Position numbers and translations under genes: made by a program. A stretch of DNA of 17,500 nt from Glandiceps talaboti (taxonomy: Eukaryota > Hemichordata > Enteropneusta > Spengelidae): the NCBI RefSeq assembly GCF_964340395.1, contig NC_135552.1, positions 10,739,694-10,757,193 of the forward strand, in the 5' to 3' direction. Below, piece by piece: positions 1-7,889 of this stretch; position 1 is the stretch's first letter; the number at the start of each line of letters is the position of its first letter. Under the pieces are notes generated by a model. The model saw only the letters and a list, made by a program, of their open reading frames with translations. It made no database searches and was not told the DNA's origin.

Positions 1-2
1 AG

Positions 3-128
3 TGGGATTCACCGAAACACAACTTAACAACGTCACCATGTTTCTGCATTCCAGTCGTCAAAGAGAAAAATATCCGACATCATCCAAAGGGTAAGGAATA
101 TTGTAATAAATGTTATGAATTTATTTAA
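3..128 (+). CDS. Possible C-terminal end of a coding exon (weak)
   Basis: The frame starting at base 3 is open from the window edge to a TAA at 126-128 (41 codons). Its last part reads CFCIPVVKEKNIRHHPKGKE followed by YCNKCYEFI. The mix of Cys, His and charged residues looks more protein-like than most frames here, and the Cys/His spacing could suit metal binding, but I do not recognise a family. Bases 86-96 also give a fair splice donor (AAAGG|GTAAGG, GT at 91-92). The exon could therefore end at base 90 instead, which would leave the frame starting at base 2 open too. A SINE begins about 20 bases beyond the stop. The start lies outside the window. This could equally be a chance open frame. 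Confidence 0.18.
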   Translation, partial: WDSPKHNLTTSPCFCIPVVKEKNIRHHPKGKEYCNKCYEFI

Positions 129-149
129 AGTTTTACCTAACCTCTGCGT

Positions 150-434
150 TAATAATAATAATCTTTATTTATACTGGATAGTTCTTTAAGCATATAAACA
201 CTTGTCTCCCAAGAAGTCCAGTGAGGGCCATACCTGTTACCTCATGGGTTCAGTGTTAATGCAGGAGGAAACCGGAGTACCCGGGGAAAACCTGCGTTGT
301 TCGGTAGAGTCAAACTGAACAACACTCTTCTTACTTACAGCGTGGTAAATTTAATCGAACCCTGAATGGGGTTCGAACCCCGACTGCAGTGGTAAGAGGC
401 AAGTGGGTTTACCACTCAGCCACCGACAACCCCG
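150..434 (-). mobile_element. tRNA-derived SINE with conserved GC-rich central domain
   Basis: Read on the minus strand from about 434, the sequence starts GGGGTTGTCGG and carries a Pol III A box (TGGCTGAGTGGT, plus 411-422). A near-perfect B box follows (GGTTCGAACCC, within plus 368-381). The two boxes span about 53 nt, as in a real tRNA, so the head is tRNA-derived. Downstream on the minus strand lies a GC-rich block (plus 261-296) containing CCCCGGGTACTCCGGTTTCC. I recall this type of block from SINEs of many marine invertebrates, but I cannot name the family with certainty. The 3' end runs into a short (ATT)n tail at plus 150-163, which is typical of SINEs. I found no convincing target duplication: only CGTT is shared by the flanks. 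The intact boxes suggest a fairly young copy. Confidence 0.75.
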
Positions 435-493
435 TTGTACATGCATTTCCTTAATTTAAATCGCATATTAGGCTGGGTTCAGAATTTACGGCA

Positions 494-590
494 GGGGGGG
501 CTGGGGAGAAATGTGGGAGGGCATGAAAAAAATCAGGGTCTAAAGGGGGGGGGCATGAAAATTCGTCTGAAGAGGGGACCATATTAAACC
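494..590 (+). repeat. Degenerate G-tract array, period about 32-35 bp
   Basis: Several G runs of 4 to 9 bases punctuate AT-richer spacers. The motif GGGCATGAAAA occurs twice, about 32 bases apart. Spacing and sequence resemble the reverse complement of the 33-bp C-tract arrays at 2643-2725 and 4408-4487, so this may be a solo fragment of a related element. No coding potential is seen. Confidence 0.45.
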
Positions 591-738
591 TCAGGAGCGG
601 TCGTTTACTGAGTAGATTAAAGAAAATTCTCGCGGCGAAGAATAACCTCTAAAACCTATCTTCAGTAATGAGATGGTGACTGGCAGCCATGCGAATGAAT
701 TTGTGTACACCTTCCTCTGTCTCTCTGTCTGTCAGTCG

Positions 739-845
<107 letters not shown>

Positions 846-1127
846 AGTCTCTCTCTTTCAACGTTTGCATAATTATACACTCCATTTACCTACCATACAT
901 TTAATTATGAGGCAGTCGATAGCCAAGCGAATGTGTGTGTCTCTGCCAAAATATCTCTGTATAAGTTAAAGTGTAGGTAATAAAGCTATACAGTTGTATA
1001 CTAATGTATTGAGGGTAAAATTGGGGTATTGAAGACAATTTCCAAGTACTATATGACCATGTGTATGGTTTGAAATGTCATGCCCCTAATTGGCCTCTTA
1101 AATGTCCTTATTCTTGGGTTCATATCG

Positions 1128-1215
1128 TGGGGGGGGGGGAATGAAATATTTTGAGAGTGTGAAGAAGGGGGGGGGGGACTGTGAATTTTTTTTACCAAAA
1201 TAATCCCCCCCCCTG
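1128..1215. repeat. G-tract/C-tract cluster
   Basis: Two G runs of 10-11 bases lie about 37 bases apart (near 1130 and 1167) with AATGAAATATTTTGAG-type spacer between them. A C run follows at about 1204-1212. The layout resembles the 494-590 array and the arrays of the TTA-flanked element, but the sequence match is loose. Confidence 0.4.
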
Positions 1216-2370
1216 CAGTACATTCTGACCCCAGCCTTATAACGGCCAAAGTTTAAATGCAACACGCCATCCGGCCCGAGCCACCGGGTGAAAGATGATC
1301 GTATATATAGAGTTAATGAAGATAGGGGTGGACTTCGGACGCAACATTTTTCTCCACAGCCAGGGTTGATATTCAAAAACCACAAAATCAACAAAACGGG
1401 GACATTGTCGTCGTGTGTTTAATAGATATACAGTCTCGCCAAAAGGTCATTTGGTTTGTCAACGCACCAGCAACTGAACCTTGTCGCCCCGATTGTATCA
1501 GTAGATATTTGCGTGCATCCATGCAATATATTTTGATTTATCGGTCCAACGAGCGGGGATAGCAACGTCAGACAATGCGATGTCATATTCGTCGAGTCAC
1601 TAACAGACCATAGAGCCCGATGTGCTGTTGTTATTCAACGGCACTACGTTGGGGTTTTTTATTCACCCTTTCCGTTCATAATTGTCTGTCCGTTTTCATT
1701 TGTTTGGCACCAGTACATGTACACAAATATAAATATGGGAGATAGCAATTATGCAGACTGAGTTCGCTTGTACAATTAATAAGCACAATATACTAGAAAT
1801 CCCCCAGGGTTGTGTGTACATTGATTGGAATATCTGGCATTCAGGATGTAATTACTGTACGACAAACCAAACTATAAGACAGTACGCTGAAAAAATATAA
1901 TAATTGATCGGTAATTAAATGGCGGAATTGAAAATAAAGGTAATGAATAGCTAAATAAGCAATAAATAATTGAAAGATGATTATGATATTAATATCACTT
2001 TAATATGGCAAGGGAATTAATGTAAATATTACCATTATAGTATGTAAGAGATGAAGCTTTGATAGTCTGTTTACAGCGCTAGCTGTTGAGATACATCGTT
2101 AGCTGGTTGTATCCCCTAGCCCTCGTATTCTCCGAGGGCTATGATATGAGGTAGATCGAGCTCGAGGTACCCAAACCAGAGCTATTGTTTCTTCCGCAAC
2201 ACTGCGAAATAACGGCGCGTTTTGGACGGTGCCGTAAAAGAGGCTGTGGTTTGCGACGATGCGACGAGCTAACAATGTATCTCGACTGCGCAGTAAACAG
2301 GCTAGGTCCTGCTCAGTGTTATAGCTGAAAATAAAGGGGCAATAGTTTACATGTGTGCATAGATGAACCT
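1216..2370. other. No gene seen; CpG-richer patch at 2060-2310
   Basis: Neither strand shows a convincing exon, tRNA or recognisable repeat. The stretch 1216-2060 is AT-rich. About 2060-2310 is richer in GC and CpG (for example ACGGCGCG near 2213 and GCGACGATGCGACGAG near 2254) and holds the hairpin listed separately. It could be a transposon fragment or a regulatory patch; nothing decides between these. Confidence 0.4.
2117..2141. other. Short perfect hairpin
   Basis: TAGCCCTCG (2117-2125) and CGAGGGCTA (2133-2141) are perfect reverse complements, with a 7-base loop TATTCTC. The hairpin lies in the CpG-richer patch. There is no U tract and no known family. Confidence 0.6.
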
Positions 2371-2575
2371 ACATTACAGATTTACTCAGTTACTAACGCT
2401 TTACTCATTGTAGACTTAGTCCGTTACTAATTAAAGATTTAGTTTATAGTTGCTCATTACAGATTTTAGTCCGTTACTCATAACAGATCCTGTTTGTTAC
2501 TCGTTACAGTTTTAGTCCATTACCCGTTACATGTTTAGTCCATTTCTCGTTACACGTTTAGTCCTTTACTCGTTA
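2371..2575. repeat. 23-bp minisatellite, left (decayed) part
   Basis: This is a tandem repeat whose unit contains TTTAGTCC followed by two RTTAC words. Units are diverged at the left edge (2371-2460) and close to consensus near 2520-2575. The array is broken at 2575/2576 by the inserted element and resumes in phase at 4538. Confidence 0.85.
2573..2575. other. Target site duplication TTA, left
   Basis: TTA at 2573-2575 is repeated at 4538-4540, directly outside the inverted termini. Removing one copy plus the element gives ACTCGTTACAGGTTTAGTCC, the minisatellite consensus, so the duplication and both element ends are well fixed. Confidence 0.85.
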
Positions 2576-2616
2576 GGGACCGGTCAGTTTCTCCAGCCTG
2601 GGGGGGGCGGTGGATT
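2576..2616 (+). repeat. Left terminal inverted repeat
   Basis: Begins GGGACCGG, has a run of 8 G at 2600-2607 and ends CGGTGGATT. It pairs with 4492-4537. Confidence 0.85.
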
Positions 2617-2642
2617 CTTAAATCGGGCCGACAAAAAGTCAC

Positions 2643-2725
2643 TGACCCCCCCCCCCCATCTGTAAAACCAAAAACAGGCTGACCCCCCCTATTACTTAAT
2701 TCTAAAACATAGAATAGACCCCCCC
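2643..2725. repeat. Subterminal C-tract array, left
   Basis: Three units start with (C/A)TGAC or TAGAC followed by 7-12 C, then an A-rich spacer with AAAACA. The starts lie at about 2643, 2680 and 2716. Orientation is the same as in the right-hand array, so these are direct repeats and not part of the inverted termini. Confidence 0.7.
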
Positions 2726-2874
2726 ATATATAATATTCGCATGACAGGTATTTTTTTATCGTGACTCAGTGTGGACTGCTTGACTGTCTTGCATCTACTT
2801 TATAAGATCCCGGGTTAGCACTATCATATTTATAATTATTGACTACACAGGGTAAATATATTCGAAACGGAGTT

Positions 2875-3900
2875 TAATAGTATCTTGGCAGTGAAAGGTA
2901 GGAAAGCTTGAGAAGGGAATATGTACATCTCTTATGGGGGTCCTAGGGGGTCTCCCCCTAGAAGCCCAGGAGGTTTTTAACTCTGAAAAGTCAATTTTGA
3001 GACTATTCAGACATTTTCAGAAAATAATTTCCAAGCTTTACAAGACAGCACCAACATGTAAAATGCAACTACATAAGGTTGAAATATTTTTGAAATATAG
3101 TTTGATAGGCTCTTGACAGTAAGAGGTAGGGGGAAGATCTTGAGACTAGGATGTGTACACCTCATGTGGTGGGGGGGTCATAGGGGGTCTCCCCCTAGAA
3201 GCCCTGGAGGTTTTTAACTCTGAAAAGTCAATTTTGAGACTATTCAGACCCTTTCAGACAATAATTTCCAAGCCTTACAAGACAACACCAACATGTTAAA
3301 AGCAACTACATAGGGTTGAAATACTTTTGAAATATACTTTGATAGCATCTTGACAGTAAGAGGGGAAGAGCTTGAGACTGGGTTATGTCCACCTCATGTG
3401 GGGGGTCTGAGGGGGGTCTCCCTCTAGAAACTCTTAAAGCCAATATTTAGGCTATTCAGACCCTTTCAAGCAATAACTTAATCCATGCTTTACAAGACAG
3501 CAAGTATCAGAAACTATTCTTTATAACTTACACTAAGGGTTGAAATATGTTCTTAAAAAGTTTAAATGGCATCATTATATACATGTAGTAAAGGTCAGCA
3601 CATCTATAATGGTAGTATCATTGGTAGGGGAGATTTGAAGATTAAGGCAATTTTAGACTATCTTGGCAAACGTTTCAGATCTTGAAAAGACAATATCATA
3701 TCAAATTGACAGTAAAAAGGTTGTTGGTGCATCTGATTGTTGGTTGAATGTATGAGTGACCTCTGGGGGTGAGGGAGTCCTTGGGGTTTTCCCCCTGGCA
3801 GATCTGGAGTTTTTTGCTTGAGATACTAAGGCAATGTTTAGGTTATTCATAACCTTTGAGGTAATATTTCCAAGCTTCGAAAAGATAACGTAAAACGTTT
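2875..3900. repeat. Four diverged tandem units of about 230 bp or more inside the element
   Basis: Units start near 2875, 3104, 3341 and 3564. The first three are 227-237 bp; the fourth is longer and most diverged. Shared landmarks are ATCTTGACAGTAAGAGG at the head, a GGGGGTCTCCCCC-type palindrome in the middle, then AGGTTTTTAACTCTGAAAAG, TTCCAAGC and GTTGAAATA. Unit 1 gives a 60-codon open frame (2934-3116). Unit 2 has an in-frame TAA after the equivalent of codon 41 and later units degrade further, so I do not treat it as a gene. Confidence 0.8.
2943..2961. other. Perfect palindrome CTAGGGGG-TCT-CCCCCTAG (unit 1)
   Basis: Eight-base arms surround a 3-base centre. Equivalent sites lie near 3181-3199 (first base changed, otherwise kept), 3410-3427 (GGGGGGTCTCCCTCTAG) and 3781-3796 (TTGGGGTTTTCCCCCTGG). 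Confidence 0.8.
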
Positions 3901-4407
3901 TTAAATGAGTTTCTCATATCACACGTAACATTAGTATATAGGGGTATTAATATTGCATGTATAATAAAGTCACCGGTATGTTAGAGAACTTTAGGTGGTC
4001 ATACCTAGTGTATAATAGTAACTGGAATCTGATGAGATGTGGTGATTTGTAGTGTCAATAGCATGACGAGTAGAACAATTTAGATTAACTTCATTTATAA
4101 ACTATCTATGAAAATTACCATTACGAAACCTTCAAGTTCACTTTTGCCCCAAACTGCAATATAAGCGAAGCATTGATTGTGAAACAGCCAAGCATTTACA
4201 TGACATGTTCTGTAACTAGTGTGGTAGGTAGGTAATACCGGTACATGTATATGAATATGTATAGTTAGGTTTGAACTAATAAGTAATGTTAAAGAATTCA
4301 TGTAAGAAACAGGGACAAGAACAAATATTGACATGTACCACATTTCAGACAAGGCTATATACCATTGTAGAAAGGATTTTTTTCTTCCATCACAATCTAA
4401 AACACAA

Positions 4408-4487
4408 TGACCCCCCCTATCCACAATTTTCAAAACAGCATGACCCCCCCTACTGCCAATTTCAAAAACAGGGTGACCCCCCCCCCC
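4408..4487. repeat. Subterminal C-tract array, right, exact 33-bp period
   Basis: TGA plus a C run (7, 7 and 11 C) starts at 4408, 4441 and 4474, exactly 33 bases apart. Spacers of the type CAATTTTCAAAACAG lie between them. Because 33 is a multiple of three, the minus strand stays open and encodes 11-residue repeats: GGHPVFEIGSR, GGHAVLKIVDR, GGHCVLDCDGR. The open minus-strand frame across it (4095-4493) is most likely a by-product of the repeat and not a gene. Confidence 0.8.
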
Positions 4488-4491
4488 TACC

Positions 4492-4537
4492 AATCCACCG
4501 CCCCCCCCCCCCCAGGCCGAAGAAACTGACCGGCCCC
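4492..4537 (-). repeat. Right terminal inverted repeat
   Basis: Reverse complement of the left terminus, with a longer run of 13 G on the minus strand. It is followed directly by the TTA duplication at 4538-4540. Confidence 0.85.
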
Positions 4538-5516
4538 TTACAGGTTTAGTCCGTTACTCGTTACACGTTTAGACCATTACTCGTTACATGTTTGGTCCGT
4601 TACCCGTTACATGTTTGGTCCGTTACTCGATACACGTTTAGTCCATTATTCGTTACACGTTTAGTCCGTTACCCATTACAGGTTTAGTCCATTATTCATT
4701 ATGTTTAGTCCGTTACTCGTACACGTTTAGTCCATTACTCGTTACACGTTTAGTCCATTACCCGTTACAGGTTTAGTCCGTTACTCATTACACATTTAGT
4801 CCGTTACATGTTTAGTCCATTATTCGTTACACGTTTAGTCTGTTACCCGTTACATGTTTAGTCCGTTACTTGTTACACGTTTAGTCCGTTACTCATTACA
4901 CGTTTAGTCCGTTACTCGTTACACGTTTAGTCCATTACCCGTTGCAGGTTAGTCCATTACTCGTTACAGTTTTAGTCCGTTACTCGTTACACGTTTAGTC
5001 CATTACCCATTACACGTTTAGTCCATTACTCGTTACAGTTTTAGTCCGTTACTCGTTACACGTTTAGTCCATTACCCGTTACAGTTTTAGTCCGTTACTC
5101 GTTACAGATTTAGTCCATTACCCGTTACATGTTTAGTCCATCATTCGTTACACGTTTAGTCCATTACCCGTTGAAGGTTAGTCCATTACTCGTTACAGTT
5201 TTAGTCTGTTACTCGTTACACGTTTAGTCCATTACCCGTTACAGTTTTAGTCCGTTACTCGTTACACGTTTAATCCATTACCCATTACACGTTTAGTCTA
5301 TTACTCGTTACAGTTTTAGTCCGTTACTCGTTACAGGTTTAGTCCATTACCCATTACATGTTTAGTCCATTGCTTGTTACAGGTTTAGTCCATTACTCGT
5401 TACATATATATTCCGTTACTCGTTAATATTTACTCTGCTACGCGTTACAGGTTTTGTATCGTACATGATGGGTTTAATACGTGACGGACACGTTACAGGT
5501 TTAGCCGTTACTCTGT
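4538..5516. repeat. 23-bp minisatellite, main array (about 42 units)
   Basis: The unit has a TTTAGTCC core, then CRTTACYCGTTACA, with variable next bases (CG, TG, GG, GT). Units are most alike between 4650 and 5350 and decay after about 5400, as expected when homogenisation acts mainly in the middle of an array. A marker unit with a one-base deletion (GGTTAGTCC) occurs at 4947 and again at 5176, which suggests a ten-unit higher-order repeat. No coding potential is seen. Confidence 0.95.
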
Positions 5517-5523
5517 TACGCAC

Positions 5524-5975
5524 CGGGGGGGGGGCGGGCAACTGTGTATGCAATGGTACGGGGGCTCCTCTACTCGAAGACCCCCCAATTCAAACTGTTC
5601 TCATACCAAATATAGAGACTCATACCAACTATAGATATTATATTGCTTTGAAGTGTCCCATTTGCAAGAACATGACACATTGTGGTTATAATATACTGTA
5701 GTAATATTTTCATCTTATTATCACCAAAGGTATTAAATACAATGTAGCGTCAAAGCAAGTGCCACAAGATGACATCAAAAGACGCCATAATCAAGGCAAC
5801 GCACTGATATGGTTTCCATTAAACCATTATTTTTTAATTTACAATTTGATACCTATGCATTCTAAAAAGTATACAATTTCTCATACATTGTGAGAACAAA
5901 AACAACACTCCTTTCCAGAGGACCCTCCCCGTATGGTCTTCTATGGGAGTAGCCCCCACCCCGGGGGGACGGGGG
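5524..5975. mobile_element. Candidate 452-bp inserted element interrupting the decayed minisatellite
   Basis: TACGCAC occurs at 5517-5523 and again at 5976-5982. Minisatellite-like words are found on both sides but not between. Just inside the ends are inverted arms: 5560-5582 and 5935-5957 match at 18 of 23 positions without gaps (GGGGGCT and GAAGACC are shared). G/C runs lie outside the arms. The interior is AT-rich and carries no transposase. A small plus-strand frame with ALKCPICKNMTHC looks zinc-finger-like, but it is too short to call. A 7-bp duplication would be odd for most families (hAT usually gives 8), so the class is open. Confidence 0.5.
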
Positions 5976-5982
5976 TACGCAC

Positions 5983-6100
5983 AACAGGTTTATTGTGCTC
6001 GAAGTCACTTACCCAATCCATTGTACGTTACATGCATGTTTAGTGTGTTTACAAGTTACAGACACATTAAATCATACTTCATAGGTTTGGTCCATCATAC
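5983..6100. repeat. Highly decayed minisatellite remnant
   Basis: Words such as ACAGGTTTATTG, CACTTACCCAATCCATTG, GTTACATGCATGTTTAG and AGTTACAGACAC match the 23-bp unit with many changes. This suggests the array once extended to about 6100. Confidence 0.5.
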
Positions 6101-6152
6101 TGGGAAAAAATACAGTGTCACTGTGTACATAATATATTTGATAGCCGCAAAC

Positions 6153-6155
6153 CAT

Positions 6156-6186
<31 letters not shown>

Positions 6187-6190
6187 TTAA
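6153..6190. repeat. (TTTA)n microsatellite, about 9 copies
   Basis: An almost pure tetranucleotide tract. Bases 6191-6817 after it contain no feature I can support. Confidence 0.95.
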
Positions 6191-6817
6191 TCTTTCATAT
6201 ACAGACACCATTTCAGTGCATTAGCAATGTTCTCCCAATGCTGTTGGAACCATATGATGTCTTTACATATGGTACCCGACAGGCATCTGCTATAGAAATG
6301 TTATATTTACGACGCGAGTATATATAATCTCACAGTCGACAGAACTCTGTAAAAAAAACAGTTATGTGCACACACAGATAAGTGTGGTGCACATATATTC
6401 AGCAGGTGTTTTCAACTGGCCTCAAAGGTATGATTTCGGTACAGACGAAGAAAAAACACCCATCAGTATTCTGTGGCTTGTTTCTGATGAACTTAAAGGA
6501 AGGCTCTCTCTCTAGAGTGGTGCCTGGCTATCAATCGATTAAGACTTTAAACTATGGCATTTGGGGATTCGCAAATATCAAAGCATCAAGTTCAGATATT
6601 GAGGGATTTTATTAGGGTGTGTTACGAATGGCAGACACTTCTACATGATATTCCTCTATTTGGCCACTGGTGCCGTAATGGTTGTATATTTGTGTCTTTC
6701 TATTGACAATCTCAGGTGTGTGATGCCATAAGGTGTATTGAGTTGATGGGTAGACATCGGAAGTCCACGGTGATGGCGTTGACTCACAATTTGACTGTCA
6801 ACTAGTGGCCCTTGTGT

Positions 6818-6891
6818 GGCGCTAGTGGTACTCCGTTTCTCTAACATGTTTACGGCGCTAGTGGTAGTCCGTGCGTGGCGTACCGCTAGCG
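6818..6891. repeat. CpG-rich GGCGCTAGTGGTA direct and inverted copies
   Basis: GGCGCTAGTGGTA occurs at 6818-6830 and 6854-6866. TACCGCTAGCG at 6881-6891 is its near reverse complement (10 of 11). The cluster sits directly before the (TTTTA)n tract, and its function is unknown. Confidence 0.6.
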
Positions 6892-6903
6892 ACGTAACAA
6901 GGG

Positions 6904-7165
6904 ATTTTATTTCATTTTATTTTATTTTATTTTATTTTATTTTATTTTATTTTATTTTATTTTAATTTATTTTATTTTAATTTATTTTATTTTATTTTAT
7001 TTTATTTTATTTTATTTTATTTTATTTTATTTTATTTTATTTTATTTTATTTTATTTTAATTTATTTTATTTTAATTTATTTTATTTTATTTTATTTTAT
7101 TTTATTTTATTTTATTTTATTTTATTTTATTTTATTTTATTTTATTTTATTTTATTTTATTTTAT
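6904..7165. repeat. (TTTTA)n microsatellite, about 52 copies
   Basis: This is a 260-base pentanucleotide tract. A few units carry a T-to-A change (TTTAATTTA) in clustered positions, which suggests internal duplication of variant blocks. Confidence 0.97.
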
Positions 7166-7341
7166 GTTTTTATTTTTGCTTTGACCCAAAAGCAAATGAA
7201 ATGTCGGTCAGAGTACTCCTTCGGTGACAGTATGATGAAATATGTACAGACATCGCTAGGGAAAGAAAACAGATGTGCGAGAAGGTCGAGAAGGCAAAGA
7301 ATTTCTTATCATTTTGTTTTTAAATATTTATAAAAAAAAAT

Positions 7342-7430
7342 GTTTAGGGTCGGCGGCTTAAACTATGGTCGGTCGGGTTATAGGAAACACACAATTCTTT
7401 TTATTTGGCCTGGGGTTATTAAGTGTCTCA
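7342..7430 (+). repeat. Dispersed repeat fragment, copy 1
   Basis: It shares GCTTAAACTA, GTCGG(T/C)(T/C)GGGTTA, TTTTTA(T/G)TTGGCCT and ATTATT-type words, in order, with 16690-16763 on the same strand. Identity is about 75% by eye over 75-90 bases. It is probably a fragment of an interspersed element; the family is not recognised. Confidence 0.6.
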
Positions 7431-7513
7431 CTGGAGAGAACAGTGCTCGATGCAATATTAGTAGCAGACCATTTATAGACTTAAATCCAAAGAATAAGGA
7501 TATTATAAGTCGT

Positions 7514-7575
7514 TACTCAGAATTTCACGCTTCCTCAGCGATCATCAGGCGCTGAGGAAACGTGAAACTCTGAGT
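7514..7575 (-). ncRNA. Near-perfect hairpin with hammerhead-ribozyme-like core (candidate)
   Basis: CTCAGAATTTCACG (from 7516) and its downstream partner ending CTCTGAG form arms of about 25 bp with two mismatches and a loop of about 9 bases. On the minus strand the centre contains CTGATGA, then CGCT-GAGGA-AGCG, which could form a 4-bp stem, and then GAAA. Outside is an 11-bp stem, ACTCAGAGTTT with AAATTCTGAGT, followed by a C at the cleavage-site position. That is the order of a hammerhead core with stem III open. Weak points are mismatches next to the core in stems I (A-C) and II (T-T), and the competing simple long hairpin. Hammerheads are known in Penelope-like elements and retrozymes of invertebrates, so a retroelement remnant is possible. 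Confidence 0.3.
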
Positions 7576-7889
7576 CTATATATATCGTTAGTTGGAAGTT
7601 CGATTCGGTACTTTTCCCACATTTCCGGCTAATGGACTTCACACCCATACAGTTAGATTCGCAATAGACGTATTGGGTCATCCAATTAAGGTAAACTTGA
7701 ATGTGTGTGTAGCTGTGCACTTAACAACTTGAAGATAAAATATAGGTTTTGTATTTTATGGCACGAACTCTAAAATCAGCACTTACGTCGACCGCTTGAA
7801 CATATTGAATTTTTTCATACAAAAACTTGATCATGCAAGAGACAGTGACATGTATGTGGTGACACGATAGCTGTGACTGCAGAGTATGC

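Larger units (their letters stand above)
2576..4537. mobile_element. 1,962-bp non-autonomous TIR DNA transposon, PIF/Harbinger-like
   Basis: The left end (2576-2616) begins GGGACCGGTCAGTTTCTCC. The reverse complement of the right end (4492-4537) begins GGGGCCGGTCAGTTTCTTC. Both continue through a G run (8 versus 13 bases) into CGGTGGATT. Apart from the G-run length, about 38 of 41 positions agree. A 3-bp TTA duplication flanks the element. The PIF/Harbinger superfamily is known for TWA target duplications and G-rich termini, so that is the best class. I see no DDE transposase or Myb-like frame, so it would have to be moved in trans. The interior holds C-tract arrays next to both ends and four long, palindrome-centred repeat units. 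TIRs plus TSD are directly seen; the superfamily is inferred. Confidence 0.8.

Noticed and set aside
368-434. Functional tRNA gene on the minus strand
   Set aside because: The boxes fit, but the acceptor and T stems do not pair properly and a SINE body and tail follow.
2934-3116. 60-codon plus-strand frame in repeat unit 1
   Set aside because: The equivalent frame in unit 2 has a stop and later units are broken, so there is no sign of selection for coding.
4095-4493. Minus-strand frame of 132 codons with GGH repeats
   Set aside because: The repeated part is explained by the 33-bp array and the frame starts inside the transposon end. The rest shows no domain. Kept only as an observation on the array.
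2371-5516. CRISPR-like array
   Set aside because: Units are contiguous 23-mers with no unique spacers, in a eukaryotic setting. It is a minisatellite.
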